DNA of 64,000 nt from Undaria pinnatifida (GCA_012845835.1 JABAKD010000001.1:5090976-5154975), one strand, 5' to 3'; shown: positions 41,276 through 52,994, counted from the first letter of the stretch. Notes: generated from the letters alone by a model not told the origin. Translations and numbers: made by a program.

Positions 41276-42560
41276 AGTCAATGCAGCAGGCAGTCGATAG
41301 GGCCTTGCGTAGTGCTGCGTCCCTAGCAGCAGTCGATGGCACAGTCAGTGCCATGTCATGGTCGACTGTTGCGCGCGGTCGTTCTAAAACTCAGGTGCGA
41401 GCTGTACGCGGCCCTGAGAGTCGTCTTGAACGTAAACGCTCACACAGTGGTTCGGCAGCAGCATCTCACTTGTCCAGTTCGAAGATGCCTGCAGCTAAGT
41501 CGTCTACGTCTAGGTTGAACATCACGCGTGATCACTCACTCTGTTCAGTATCAGGGTGTACGGCTAGAGATAAGTCCAGTCACGCCAGTAATGATTGCTT
41601 TAACCACGCCCTGTTTCCCCCATGTAGGCAATGCGCAGGCGGATTTTTTATTGCCAGTACCTAGTGAATCCGTTTCTAGGGATGTACCAGGTAGGTAATA
41701 AGCAGATGGATTCTTCGTTGCCAGTGATTTGATAAGTCTGTGTCTATGAATGTCAATGAAGACTGCCCTGGTCATGAAAGGAGCAGTACTCATAATAATA
41801 ATGAACATGAAGAATGGTACGCCTGTGCTTTATCGCGTCGTACGCGATCGCCGCTTACGCGTGCTTTCTCGTCTCATCGCGTTCATATATGTGAACGTAT
41901 TGGAGGCTTCGAGGTGCCTCGTGCCACTGTGTTGACACGTCAAGCGATGTTCCATGTATGTGTGGCTTTCTCGTTTGTGAAACGCCACCCTATCTTGAAA
42001 AATGAACCGATACATGCCATCCCACCTGCTGTGCTCACGTTGAAAGCCGCAAATGGATCAGTGATGGAAATGCTAGGGTTCATTCGCTTTGATTTACAAC
42101 TGGGGGACGTCACTCGCCCAGTAGAAGCGCTTGTCATTTCATCGTTACGTCCTGATGATATCCTGTTAGATAACAGCGTCATATCTTTATTTGGTGCGAA
42201 CCTTGGCTGGAAAAATCAGTGCATCACTTTTCACTCAATCAAGTGAAACAACTATTAGACTATACCCGCTGTTCATCGTGTTGATTCAAGTACCACTGAA
42301 TCATCAACTTCCCCAGCAGGAGTAACCTCTGTGTCGCATCCGTCCATGCTGACTTTGAGGCTATCCCTGTTAGTCTCAAATCCTGTTTTTATGTACCAGC
42401 AGGAACTGAGGCATCGGTTGTTTTCACCAATACTAAACCTCCGGTTGATACCGACGTTGTACTAGAACCTCGTATGGTATCTCAATCCGAATTCTCCGAA
42501 AATATAGGAACAAAAAAATCCAAACTTTCGAACGTGTTGTTGTTGCAAGTACTGTAGCAA
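41276..42560 (+). pseudogene. Gypsy B gag C-terminus and protease region, decayed
   Basis: 41281-41640 continues Gag (MQQAVDRALRSAASLAAVDG) with the same C-x4-C-x7-H-x4-C finger. A deletion then joins it to the region before the protease. 41740-42246 holds the protease region, in which the Asp of the D-T-A motif of gypsy A is lost (RATVLTRQ). Several 2-4 base duplications break the frame. Confidence 0.8.
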
Positions 42561-43365
42561 CACGGCGTGCAGCAGATGGGTCCGTCTGGTTGCAAATCGC
42601 CAATCCGTCTACGCGCGGTGTCACTATACCCGCACATCTAGCACTTGCTCTCTTGTCAACAGCCAGTCAGTGTGACGGATACACGTGAATTACGGATAAG
42701 TGCGGTAGCGGCATCACCCAAAAATAAGGATGAACTACTAGCAGCTGCGCGAGAAACAGCTGCGCGAGTAACACTTGAGCCAGCCCTTGCTAAAGCATTT
42801 CTTGACACTACTTTCTCACCCGAACAAGTTTGGGGGGTTATAAACCTATACGCAAAATACCGCCCAGTCTTTTCGTTGTCAGCGGAGGATGAGTTAGGCT
42901 GTTGTAAAATAGCCGAAGCTACATTCCCGTCACAACCAGGCACTTGTCCGGCTGATCGTGCGCCGTACCGCACCTCACCCCGCCTTCAAAAACAAATCGA
43001 TGACCAAGTTGACCAGTTACTGAAGCAGGGAATAATAGAGGAACGCACAAGTGCTTCGGGTAGTCCTGTTACTATTGTCAGCAAAGCTGATGGGTCACCA
43101 CGGTTCTGTGTTGACTACCGTAACACTCTTTTTAATCGCCATCTCGTCCGAAAAACATGGTCCATGCCCAACATCGAAACTCACCTCGACTCTGTGGGTG
43201 GAGCCAAGTTCATCCCAGTAGCCGACGTCCAGAGTGCTTATCATCAGCTTTCTGTTGCTGACTCGGACATCGAATCAACTGCTTTTGTTGCAGCTAAAGG
43301 CAAGTACTGCTTTAAACGCATGCCGTTCGGAGTTTGTAACGCACTCTGGTTGTACCAAGATATAT
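42561..43365 (+). pseudogene. Gypsy B pol, RT first half
   Basis: The ORF 42645-43370 includes the linker and RT up to PFGVCNALWLYQD. Here YRPVFSLSAEDELGCCKIAE runs unbroken and gives the empty site for the copia element in gypsy A. It is cut at 43365 by the composite insertion. Confidence 0.88.
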
Positions 43366-43369
43366 TATA

Positions 43370-44245
43370 AAAATTAAAAATGCACTCCAGCTGTGAGATC
43401 GAAGATTTCGTCGAAACTCATCTTTGCAAGCTGTGTGTGATACTCCGATCGCGCGCATTACGAGTTGTGTGTCCTCATTAAGGATATAGGTCGGCGACTC
43501 CCCTTACAACTACAGTGTAGCTATCAAGGTTAACAGGGTGATTTTAGTCAGTCTGTGCGCGGAAACTATAAAACCCGTATCTGAGGGGGACAAAATCTGA
43601 CAGCTGTGGAGGGAAATGTATCCTTTTATCAAGTGAATCTTGTAAGTCGAATAACCGGTGAGGGGGGGGGGCGGAGTTTTGAAGGACGTGGGGGCCTGGT
43701 TTTGATCAAAATCGAGCGGGTTTGGAGGGGGGGGGAGGGGGGGGGGGGGAGGGGGGGCAATTTGTGCATGTAAGCTATAAATCCTTTCAAGGGGATAAAT
43801 CTGACGGTTTTGGGACCAGTTTATTATTGGGGGGGGGGGGGGGCGGGTTGAGGCGGGGGGGGGAGGCGTGTGGGGCAGCTCAATATGTGCGTGGAAACTA
43901 TACATTATTTTGAGGGGATAAATGTGACGGTTTTGGAAATAATGCATCAGTTTATCATGTATATCCTGGGGTAAGTCGTACAATCAGTGAGTAAAGAGAG
44001 GGTGGAGTGTTCGAGGGGGTGGGGTTGGGATGGGTTGGGGGGGGAAGGGGGGGGGGGGAGGTGGGGGGTGGGGGCGGGGGGGGGGGGGGGAAAGGAAGGG
44101 CTTTAGGTGAGGGGTTTGTTATAGGTGTGGTGCTAGGTCTAGGCGATGGTGCGGGTGATGGGGAAGAAGGGGGCGTTCGAGGCGGGGGGGGGGGGGAGGG
44201 GGGGACAGCGGCATGGATGGCTCTCGAAAGATAATGAGGTGATAT
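43370..44245 (-). repeat. Modular poly-G element, copy 2
   Basis: It is the reverse complement of the 16380-17250 unit, including the conserved start MSFDEIFDLTAGVHF on the minus strand (43420-43375). Three boxes with GCGGAAACTATAAA / GAGGGGATAAATSTGACGG alternate with G tracts (43664-43760, 43830-43865, 44039-44095). CTAGGTCTAGGCGATGGTGC at 44131-44150 is shared with 16424-16450 (inverted) and 48300-48320. Confidence 0.78.
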
Positions 44246-44966
44246 CCTGTGCGTGAAGTGTTTATTAATCTGGCGGATTTCGATATTTGGTGGGGCGTTT
44301 GAGTAAGGGGAGAGCAAGAGGGGGAGGGGGGGGGGGAGGATTTTTTAGGAGATTTAGGTCACAAATTAATATATATAAAATCATTCCTTGAATATCGAGT
44401 CATTCCTTGGTGTCATGGACTTTGGTCAGGAGTTTTTTGTCTCGGCCTAAGTATGCGATTCGCGGAACTGGAATTCTCGGTCGAATATGGCTTGGTTCGA
44501 GCGCCACCTTCGGGGGGCGGCTCCAACGCCCCTCGCCCTGCCGTGTCCGTTCCGCACATCGACGTGAACGCGGACGGGTGCCGAGCGAGACGAGCGAGTG
44601 TCGAGGAGGAATTTTGGAAAAATTGTTGAATCTTAATGGCTGCAACGCCTGAATGATTTACAAAATTGGCATCATTTCCAAACGGTACTTGATAATGTTT
44701 GGAATTTTGCGGTGGCATACTCTCGAGCGTTAGTTTCTTTGCTGTACTTTTTGCTGTACTTTTTTACTAGTTCGTTTGGTTTCTTGCTCGGCATTTTATT
44801 GCTTTTGTTTCTGCTCGTTTTGCCAGCTGGAAATTCAATTTTTTAGTGTGGGTTCACCTAAAACGTGACACAACTTACCGACGATATCCAACAACTTCGT
44901 GACACAAATTACCGACGGCAAGACGTTTCGTGACAAAATAACTCCCAAATCATCATACTTTCACGT
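44246..44966. other. Spacer in the composite insertion
   Basis: It contains another G run (44318-44338) and a partly repeated word CGTGACACAA-TTACCGACG (44869-44930). No gene is supported. Confidence 0.4.
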
Positions 44967-45895
44967 AACAGAATTTCGAGACAAAACAAAGCAGGTAGAG
45001 CCGTCTCTTCGGCCTTTGGCCCTGGCTTTATTTTAGCACGGCCGCTGACACTCCAGGCAGCCTCTGCTGTAGGCATGAACGAATGCGGTTGATTCGCAGC
45101 GAACTATCCCGCTGTGCTCGCTTCTATGTGGCCATTGTTCATGCCATTTCATGTCACCTTCCTTCTGTTTTGAGCTTGTCGTCGTACGGTTGAGGTACGA
45201 GGAAACCCGTACGTACTCGGTGAGAACAGCAGTATGTACGACGAGCATGAACGCCAATTGACGACATTGGCAAACACAAAACAGCAGGTGTAGCAGCATT
45301 AGCCGGAGGGCGAAACGTCTAGCACATAATGCAGCAACAAGTAGCAACCAGAACTACAGCAGATAGCTCAAAGTGCAGTGCGAGTGCCGTTGGCAAGTTT
45401 AGTCGTACACGCATCATCACTCTGTCCAATATATAACAGAATTTCGAGACAAAACAAAACAGGTAGAGCCGTCTCTTCGGCCTTTGGCCCTGGCTTTAGC
45501 ACGGCCGCTGACACTCCAGCCAGCCTCTGCTGTAGGCATGAACGAGTGCGGTTGATTCGCAGCGAACTATCCCGCTGTGCTCGCTTCTATGTGGCCCTTG
45601 TCCATGCCATTTCATGTCACCTTCCTTCTGTTTTGAGCTCGTCGTCGTACGGTTGAGGTACGAGGAAACCCGCACGTACTCGGTGAAAACAGCAGTATGT
45701 ACGACGAGCATGAACGCCAACTGACGACATTGGCAATCACACAACAGCAGGTGTAGCAGCATTAGCCGAAGGGCGAAACGCCTAGCACATAATGCCGCAA
45801 CAAGTAGCAACCAGAACCACAGCAGATAGCTCGAAGTGCAGTGCGAGTGCCGTTGGCAAGTTTAGTCATACACGCATCACTCTCAAGAGCCAACA
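44967..45895. repeat. 468-bp tandem duplication
   Basis: Two units (44967-45434, 45435 to about 45895) start AACAGAATTTCGAGACAAAA and differ at scattered positions. A 104-codon minus-strand ORF (45033-45347 and 45496-45810) is open in both, with a hydrophobic start (MLLVAALCARRFALRLMLLH). That may be chance in a recent duplicate. Confidence 0.88.
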
Positions 45896-46096
45896 AGAGG
45901 CAGGGCAGGGGCCCCCAACACAGAGACACGTGACAACCACGGCCAGCTGTCGATCGCGTAATTGGCCGGTAGTCCGTGCTTCGGTGGGTGTATCGGAAGT
46001 CGTTCGTAGTACTACTGCATACTGCTGTAGACCATCGAAAGACCACGTGACATGTGACATCCCGTTCTGGTGGCAGCCTCGCCAGTAGACCCCCCA

Positions 46097-46515
46097 ATAT
46101 TTCTTTTTCTTTTCTTTTTCGTGGCCCCATGCACCCATTTCCTTTCCTTTCTCTTCTTTGTTCTTTGTTTCTTTTTTCCAATTGACTTGCGTCTGTTGTG
46201 CGTCTGCGTAGTGATAGATACTACGTGTGATATATACGTGGTAGTCTTTTGGTGGCAAGCGGTATAGTCGGTTTTCCCAGGCGCGAGTAATGAGACGTAT
46301 GCACCGGTATGGAACTGGCACATCGTATACTGACTCCCGATTTCACTTTTATATGTTTCTGGTGGAGGCATGAATTGCGTCGGCTGTGATTTATGCGTGT
46401 ACCACCTTGGGTTGTTTGTGTTTTTCCCTAGGGTATTCCTCTGCTCCAGAGTGACTGGAACCAGTCCTGTGACCACGGACTGGATTGTGCGAGTTAATGT
46501 GAGAACAACAACAAC
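46097..46515 (+). repeat. Dispersed CT-rich plus unique-segment repeat, copy 2
   Basis: It is the partner of 40588-41145. It ends GAGAACAACAACAACTGAG and lacks the LINE 3' segment found after copy 1. Confidence 0.8.
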
Positions 46516-47067
46516 TGAGATATTGCCTGTTTCTTGACCTTTCAGCTGCTTCCTGCAAATTTGGTTTTTCTGCCAACACGATTTTGAACCTTTTCGCGAT
46601 TTTTCTTTTTTTTTGTCTAGTAAGTTGATTTGCCGCTAATTAGCCGCCTGTGCATTAGTTGCGGAACGGTCCAGCTTTAGCTTTTCTGTGATTACCACCA
46701 TTTGTTTTGTAGTTGGCGAAGCTTCATCGGCTGAGATCTGGGCTTGGCTCATCAGCTCCACACCGCCCAGCACCCCATCGCAGCGCTATAGCTCACAGCA
46801 ACGAAGCGCCGTGCAGTGCCCTGCGGCTCAGCTCAGCAGCGCATCGCAACGCAGCGCTAGCTCAGCAGAGCGAAGCGCTATGCTTTGCCGTGCTCTGCCG
46901 TCGCGATCGTTCGTTGTTCATGATATATCTAAAACTCCGCGTAGGCTGATATTTAGGTATTTGGCGCTTTATTCTATATCGCGTCAACCATCGTAGTATC
47001 ATACAATATGGGGGAGGGAATGTAATCTCTTATGCAAAGATCCTGTTTTGTTTTAATCAATTGTCAG
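46516..47067. other. GC-word-rich stretch
   Basis: 46740-46905 is built from imperfect GCAGCGCTAGCTCAGCAGAGCG-like words cut into shorter pieces, loosely like the GC-rich middle of the 25612 repeat. No gene is supported. Confidence 0.4.
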
Positions 47068-47165
47068 CCGGCCGCCCCGGTGGTCTATTAATAATGGTTT
47101 TACCCTCGAATACTACTAACGTTTGGTTGTCCTTGAGTTCGACACCCACCACGATGAAGTATGAC
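47068..47165 (+). repeat. tRNA-derived short repeat, second member
   Basis: It begins GCCGGCCGCCCCGGTGGTCT and has a B-box-like GAGTTCGACACCC at about 47136-47148. The head is shared with the minus-strand copy at 24729-24815. Confidence 0.6.
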
Positions 47166-48234
47166 TTAATTTGCGAAAATGCAATAAAAAAAAGAGATCA
47201 ACCGCTGAGAGCGCCTGCTAGGTACAATTCGACGCGAGTCGACGAGGGAAGAAAATGCTCGATTCTCCTCGCGGTAAAAATGAAGGCACGTGATGAAGTG
47301 GGGAGGGAGGAGGAGGGCCCGCTATGTGACCCCGGATCTGAGTTACTACTGGGAGGGAGCGCGAGAATGGTGCGGCGATGATAAATGGGATGAAGAAAAA
47401 AAAATGTTGCAAAGAAAGGTATAATATACCAGGTATGATTATTTCTACGAGTAAATAATATGTCAGTCTTTTGGGAAATACGCACGGCACCATCAGCAGT
47501 CGTCATGGTAGAGACACTCCGGATATTATGTATTGAGGGGACGCGTCCGATTTCGACAACGTGAAAGCACCCACGAAGCAAAGATAGCAGACACACATAT
47601 CCCGCCTTCTCGAGAAAAAACAGAGAAGAAGCGCTACGCCAACCTCCCGTACGAGCAAAGCCACCCCCGCACCTATCTTAGACAACGCCTACGCAACGAG
47701 AGATCGCCCTCCTCTTCTTCGTTTTTCTCCTCGCCCGCAACCACGCAGACCAATCAATGCGACAGCCTTCACGTAACAAACAAAGCAATCTTCTTCCAAA
47801 ACCTCGCCGGCTGACATGGGCCCATGTCGACGTTTGATGCAAACCGACTTTGCATCCTGTCGACTTCGAACCTCCATTGCCACGGGGACAGCAGTGCAGT
47901 CTCTTCATTAATGCCAAGGCCTCTTTCGTTTCGCCTAGAGGCGACGCAGGTTCTCACCAATACTCTTTTCGGTATTTTGTTTGATAGACGCCAACTTTTA
48001 CTTGACAGCGCATTTAACATAGTTTGTTTCGCCTATCCTTGCCTTCTTTGTTATATAATATTACGTTTTTTTCTGTCAAATCATTACTTTCATAATCCCA
48101 TGTTCGTATTAAACTCTTGGCATTACTTTAAAGTTCAATGCATGCCAAATCGGACAGCTACACCTTAAGTTGTCGAAGTGCTGCCCTGCCCTACCCGAAG
48201 CATGGGCGCCGGCGAATGCCATGCGGAGCCCTTG
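47166..48234. other. Spacer with a basic ORF of unknown meaning
   Basis: The ORF 47533-47814 starts MRGRVRFRQRESTHEAKI. Its N-terminal Arg/Glu-rich part does not look random, but I cannot place it. Nothing else stands out. Confidence 0.35.
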
Positions 48235-48680
48235 TAATATTCAAATACACTTCGGCTGTGAGATCAAAGATATGTAGCAGCTTGTTATACGCGTGGTGCT
48301 AGGTCTAGGCGATCGTGCGGGTGGTTGGAAAAGAGGGGGCGTTGGAGGGGGGGGGGGGGGGGGGGGGGAGGAATTGAAAACTACGTCATGGATGGTCAGA
48401 AAGATAATGACGTGATATCAACTGCGTATAGGTGTTTATTACTCAGGTCGATTTCGATTGTGAGTGGGGCGTTTGGACAAACTAGGCGGAAGGGGGGGGG
48501 AATCGGGGGACGGGGGGGGGGGGGGGGGGGAGGGTTGGGGTTTTTTATGAACAAGAGGGGTCAGGGGAGGGAGAGGGGAGGGGGGGGGGGGGGGGGGGGG
48601 GCGGAACATTTCAATATGTGCGCGGAAACTAAAAATCCTCAAAGGGGACAAACCTGACGATTGAAGCAATAAGACATCCC
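48235..48680 (-). repeat. Modular poly-G element, copy 3 (partial)
   Basis: It shares the edge CACTTCGGCTGTGAGATCAAAGA (IFDLTAEVYLN on the minus strand), the word GTGCTAGGTCTAGGCGAT and one box (GTGCGCGGAAACT ... AGGGGACAAACCTGACG). G tracts lie at 48340-48368, 48512-48531 and 48579-48600. Confidence 0.75.
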
Positions 48681-48853
48681 TTTATATCATCTGGCGTGTA
48701 ATGTTTACTATTCTAGAAGGTTTGATGTTAGATTGAATCAAGATGCAGCATGCAACCCAGTGTTCAAGTGTAGTAAATAACGTGTTAAATCTTCATAATT
48801 TGTTGTTGTATGATACATGGATCGACAGCTAGAATATTTTATAGAATATTTGT

Positions 48854-49075
48854 AGTTACCATTATTTTCTGACGTCGCTAATTAATTATAAGAAAGAGAT
48901 ACGTTTTGTCAAATACAACAGGCGAGGTGATGTGGTCATGCACTGTTTGTCACCATCACCATACAGTTACCATTATTTTCTGACATCGCTAATTATACGA
49001 AAGAGATACGTATTGCCAAATACAGCATGCGAGGTGATGTATGTGGCCATGTACTGTCTCCGCCATTGAGCATTA
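48854..49075 (+). repeat. About 112-bp tandem duplication
   Basis: GTTACCATTATTTTCTGAC recurs after about 112 bases (48854 and 48966), followed in both by GCGAGGTGATGT. A shorter pair with CGTTACCTCGTTAGTCATAC occurs at 49133-49195. Confidence 0.8.
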
Positions 49076-49573
49076 GAGGGAGGGATGCGAATCGTCAGTT
49101 TTAAAGGAACGCTTGGTATACATGTGCTCAATTACGTTACCTCGTTAGTCATACTTGGTATACACGCGCTCGATTACGTTACCTCGTTAGTCATACTTCG
49201 CTTGGCATAGGTTGGGACGCGATCATGCAGACGGTGTGTACGAAATACCCTACGTAATGGGTTGGTAAGGTTGTTTACCGCAATTTTAACACATCTGCCT
49301 GTGCTTCCTTTTCCAAATTATTTTTGTATCAAATAAATGTACGATTTCACGCCTATGATTTTGCCTTGTCGATGTGGGGCTCTGCGGTCGTCAATTTTAA
49401 GTCAGAGATACAACTTACAAATACATCAGGCGAGGTGGGTATGTGATGTCATATACATGCGATGCCATCACTATTGATCGCGAGGGTGATTTTACTTCGT
49501 TAGGTATATGGTACTGTGTTTCGTAGAGGTCGTCTCAGGAGGGTATGCGATGGGTCGGCAGAAGAAGATATAT

Positions 49574-50840
49574 ATGATGTCGCTCGCCCTTGGTGAAACT
49601 GGTTCAGCCAATGATCTTTTTTGTTATATGGATGATTTAATAGCTTGTTCATCTACGTGGGATGCACATCATCTGTTGTTACTCGAACGCATGTTTTCAG
49701 CTTTACAGTTTTGACGTTAAAACCGTCTAAGTTACAGTCCGGTTCGAAACAAGTTGAATATTTAGGTCATCATGTCATATCGGAACATGGTATCACTATT
49801 GTTGGTGATGACCGTATAAAAGCCATTAGTGAGTTGCCAGACCCGAAGAATATCAAGGAATTACGTTCTTCATTGATTGGGCACACTTAATTTCGTACGC
49901 CGGTGTGTACCAGAATATATATGCTGAAGTTACAGCACCTCTGGTCGAGCTTACTAAAAAGCAATATAAGCAACGGCGGGAATTATTTGATAAACACTGG
50001 GGAACACCTCAATCTAAATAAAGCAGTAACCCGGATTGAGAAGTTGTTCTTCTCCCCACCAGTATTACATTTGCCTGGTTATTGTAAGGAGTTTATCGTA
50101 CATAACATGTAGATGCAAGTGAAGCAGGAGTCGGACCATTCTTAGCCCAAAACGCCAACGAAGGATCTGATAAACCAGACCTAGAAATCATTGCCCACTT
50201 TTTTAGTAAACGTTTTACGAAAGGACAAAAACATTATTCAGCAACGATGAAAGAGTGTTGTGGAGTTGTCCTCGCTCTGCAACATTGGCGTCCGTACCTT
50301 TGGGGCAAAAATTTTAAATGCGTCACCGACCACGCTGCTCTCACGTACCTATGATATATGCAAGACACGTCCAACATGTTAACACGATGGGCCATTGCCT
50401 TGCAAAGTTTCGATTTTACAGTCGAGCATAAGCCGGGAAAATTACACGTAGTACCGGACACATTATCCCGGTTGTTTGGCGACATACCAGAGGACACAAC
50501 CCAAGGAAAGACGTCTCTTTCTGATGTGTTGCCGTCGCAACCCAGGTTAGCCTTTATCTATCGTAATGTACCACAAGATGGGCAACCTTATCGCCCACCG
50601 ACTCCACGTACGTGCGTATGAAGTACATTCTAATGATTTGAATGGACACTGCTTAGTTAGACGAGAGTGATCGGGAATTGTTCACGAGTATTGTTTCAGT
50701 TTTTCCTACATTAGACTAGACCCGGAGAAGCTAATAGAAGGGTAGAAATTACAATTTGGGGCATACTTCAAGTTTTTAGATGACCCCATTCATTCTCCCC
50801 TTCCGCGACGAGAAACACTCCAATCCGCAAGTAATTTCTT
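49574..50840 (+). pseudogene. Gypsy B pol, RT second half and RNase H
   Basis: It resumes exactly where 43365 stopped (MMSLALGETGSAND). It holds YMDD (FCYMDDLIACS), the RNase H segment and LHVVPDTLSRLFGDIPED. Frame breaks come mostly from 3-5 base duplications. It keeps about 57 bases (FDKHWGTPQ ... RIEKLF, 49987-50045) that gypsy A has lost. Integrase is deleted at about 50850. Confidence 0.88.
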
Positions 50841-50879
50841 CATAGTTAGTTGTCGTAGATCTTGCTTTCAATTTTTTGG

Positions 50880-51104
50880 GAACTAAATAAATCACCAATT
50901 TCAATACCAAATTTAGATGAAGAAACATCCCCGTCTAATGTTCTGTTCCGAGTCCGTTTTCGTGGGGAAGGTCCAAATAGCGATGGCTGGTATCACCGTC
51001 GCCAAATTCCCCACTGCAGTGAATTTATTCGCTCATATTTTGCGAGCATTCAGGACGTCCCTCTTGATCCGAAAACACTAACAACTCCCGCGTCTCCAGT
51101 CTAG
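50880..51104 (+). pseudogene. Gypsy B chromodomain tail
   Basis: FRVRFRGEGPNSDGWYHRRQ and the following residues to TAG 51102-51104 match the gypsy A end. The integrase that should precede it is missing. Confidence 0.85.
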
Positions 51105-52245
51105 CAAACTGTGGAGGCAGAGCCAACGGTACCATCACGTTTGTGCCGCGGTATGAGTTGGATACCAAAGTCGATAATGGACACGGTAGGTCGTCAACCA
51201 CCTCTCCGTTATCTTATTTTCCTTATGTAGACTAAGGAAATATCTCAGTTGACATCATTTATGTTCGACGATCGTCGTTGTCAAGCAGATTTTTGTATAT
51301 ACACACTGATCCCCTATATACAGTCTGCAAGTCCGTTGATGGTAATCGTTTTGAGTCAGACATGTTGTGTTCCTGTAAATGGTGGTCAGTGTGAGGAAGA
51401 TAACATTTTTTAGAGCGAATGGGGACGCCCACGAGCTCCGAATGTAATATCAACTCACCAAGTTGCTGATGTACAAGATACAGAGATGATGTCTAATTCC
51501 CGCCTGGTCGCTTTCATACACCACATTGTATCATGGTTGTTGCATAGCAGCTTCTGCCCTTATTACACGCTGAACGTTCGGGTGTGGAGATACTAAGTTG
51601 TATCTCAGTGCAATAAATAAACGAGGTACGTTAAATATTGCAGAGTTAAAAGCTCTGCAAATCTAAAAGGTGCATGTCTGTTCACAGGCACAACACCCTC
51701 AACTCGAACGAGGCTTCTTCGAAGAGTTACCAATTGTTTGTCGTTGAGATTGTCATGTCTCGACGATAGCACTGAAAGATGTACTATCTTGAGACAAGCT
51801 AAGCTTCTATATATAACAGTCTGTAACACCATGATACATACCATGGCAATCCCACCATGCTCTGTATGTAGCAAGGTGGAGGAGCCGGACCTTCTTTATC
51901 AGTATTTCAAAATCTTCATGAAGTACCAAGTGTTAGCAGTCTGAGCACACTTGAAGAAGGTCCTAGGTTGTCAATCGTACTATAGGTCACAACTGCACCC
52001 AGCAAAGTCGCGCAAGCTGAGGCCTAGCAGTAAACCTGTTCTCTGAAAGTTTCGTAGCTAGTTCGCGCTAGCTCTAAAATGTCATTGTCGTTCCCGTAGG
52101 AACATATCCAAGGATTGTGTCGCGTTTTAAAACGTTTCGAAGCAGCGATAACATTGTACAGCATGGAATTCCGTTAATACTTGAGATGATAAGTCATAAT
52201 CATATTTGTTTATTATATTTTTTTATTTTTTTTCTTATCGACACG
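51105..52245 (+). other. Gypsy B 3' untranslated region, first part
   Basis: It matches gypsy A 11980-13070 with numerous short duplications. No gene is present. The TRIM element interrupts it at 52246. Confidence 0.8.
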
Positions 52246-52616
52246 TGTTAAGGAATTAGTGGGGTATCAGTCCGTTTGACCACTTGCAACTGGTTAACCA
52301 ATAGCTTACCCAAACTAAGCCTTATAACACTCTCCCCCCCTGAAACGGCGGGATAGCAGGTCGGCCGGATATACGGCGGACCTCTGTCAATATCCAAGCC
52401 GTTTCATTTCCTGGGAATACCGGGGAGAGTATTTTTCAAGTTCGCCATGGGGAAATCTGAAAAAGTTTATTATGGTGGATGTGGGGATCGAACCCACGAC
52501 CCAAAAACCCATGGTCTGTCGACGACGCCATTTGTTAAGGATTTTGTGGGGTATTAGTCCGTTTGACCACTTGCAACTGGTTAACCAATAGCTTACCCAA
52601 ACTAAGCCTTATAACA
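52246..52616 (-). mobile_element. TRIM element (miniature LTR retrotransposon), complete
   Basis: Terminal direct repeats of 84 bp lie at 52246-52329 and 52533-52616, beginning TGTTA and ending TAACA. CACG flanks both sides (52242-52245, 52617-52620), and gypsy A shows the single site at about 13073. On the minus strand a primer site TGGCGTCGTCGACAGACC (52530-52513) follows the 5' repeat, and a polypurine tract GGGGGGGAGAG (52340-52330) precedes the 3' repeat. The interior is about 200 bases and encodes nothing, so the proteins must come from another element. It contains a B-box-like GGTTCGATCCC in the minus sense (about 52488). Confidence 0.92.
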
Positions 52617-52789
52617 CACGAATATGAAGTCATATTGACCAATTGTTTTACCCGAGTTTCGGACTCTGCTACAATAATAATAGTGATTATCGGCGTATTC
52701 CAGGGATTTCCTAGGACCCTGCCATCCCAAGTCGACACCTCTTACGTATAAGACGCGCACGTTTGCGCGTCTGGAAACGGGGGGGGTGA

Positions 52790-52994
52790 TGTGGATACCA
52801 GTCCCTATTCCCTAGATTGTACCGCCTCCTTATCACTATAATCCTTCAAGGTCATCCTGGCTCATCGAGGCAGACTCTGAGGTGTTTCCTCATCGTTGAC
52901 CCTCGAGCGTGCGGTTGCGCACATAACCCACCTCGGTGTGTCTCCACACCTCCATCAGAGGAAGAGAAAACCTGCGAAGAGACTACACTTCCAC
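52790..52994 (+). repeat. Gypsy B 3' LTR
   Basis: It begins TGTGGATACC and ends ACTTCCAC. Its polypurine tract is AAACGGGGGGGGTGA (52775-52789). Several substitutions relative to gypsy A fit an older copy. Confidence 0.9.

Larger units (their letters stand above)
43366..49573. mobile_element. 6.2-kb composite insertion in gypsy B RT
   Basis: AAGATATAT occurs on both sides (43357-43365 and 49565-49573), a possible 9-bp target duplication. Inside are a modular poly-G element in inverted orientation, a 468-bp tandem duplication, a copy of the 40588 repeat, a tRNA-like repeat, a second poly-G fragment and short tandem repeats. No transposase gene is visible. It may be several successive insertions rather than one. 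Confidence 0.6.
37000..52994 (+). mobile_element. Gypsy B: old relative of gypsy A, multiply interrupted
   Basis: The 5' LTR is truncated (37000-37133) and the 3' LTR complete (52790-52994). The order is the same as gypsy A. Insertions split it: an RTE LINE in gag (38369-41275), a 6.2-kb composite in RT (43366-49573) and a TRIM in the 3' region (52246-52616). Most of integrase is deleted around 50850. Compared with gypsy A it shows many tiny tandem duplications, so no frame is intact. Confidence 0.92.

Noticed and set aside
52471-52530. tRNA gene inside the TRIM
   Set aside because: It has a B-box-like stretch but no D arm. The nearby bases are better explained as the primer-binding site and element interior.
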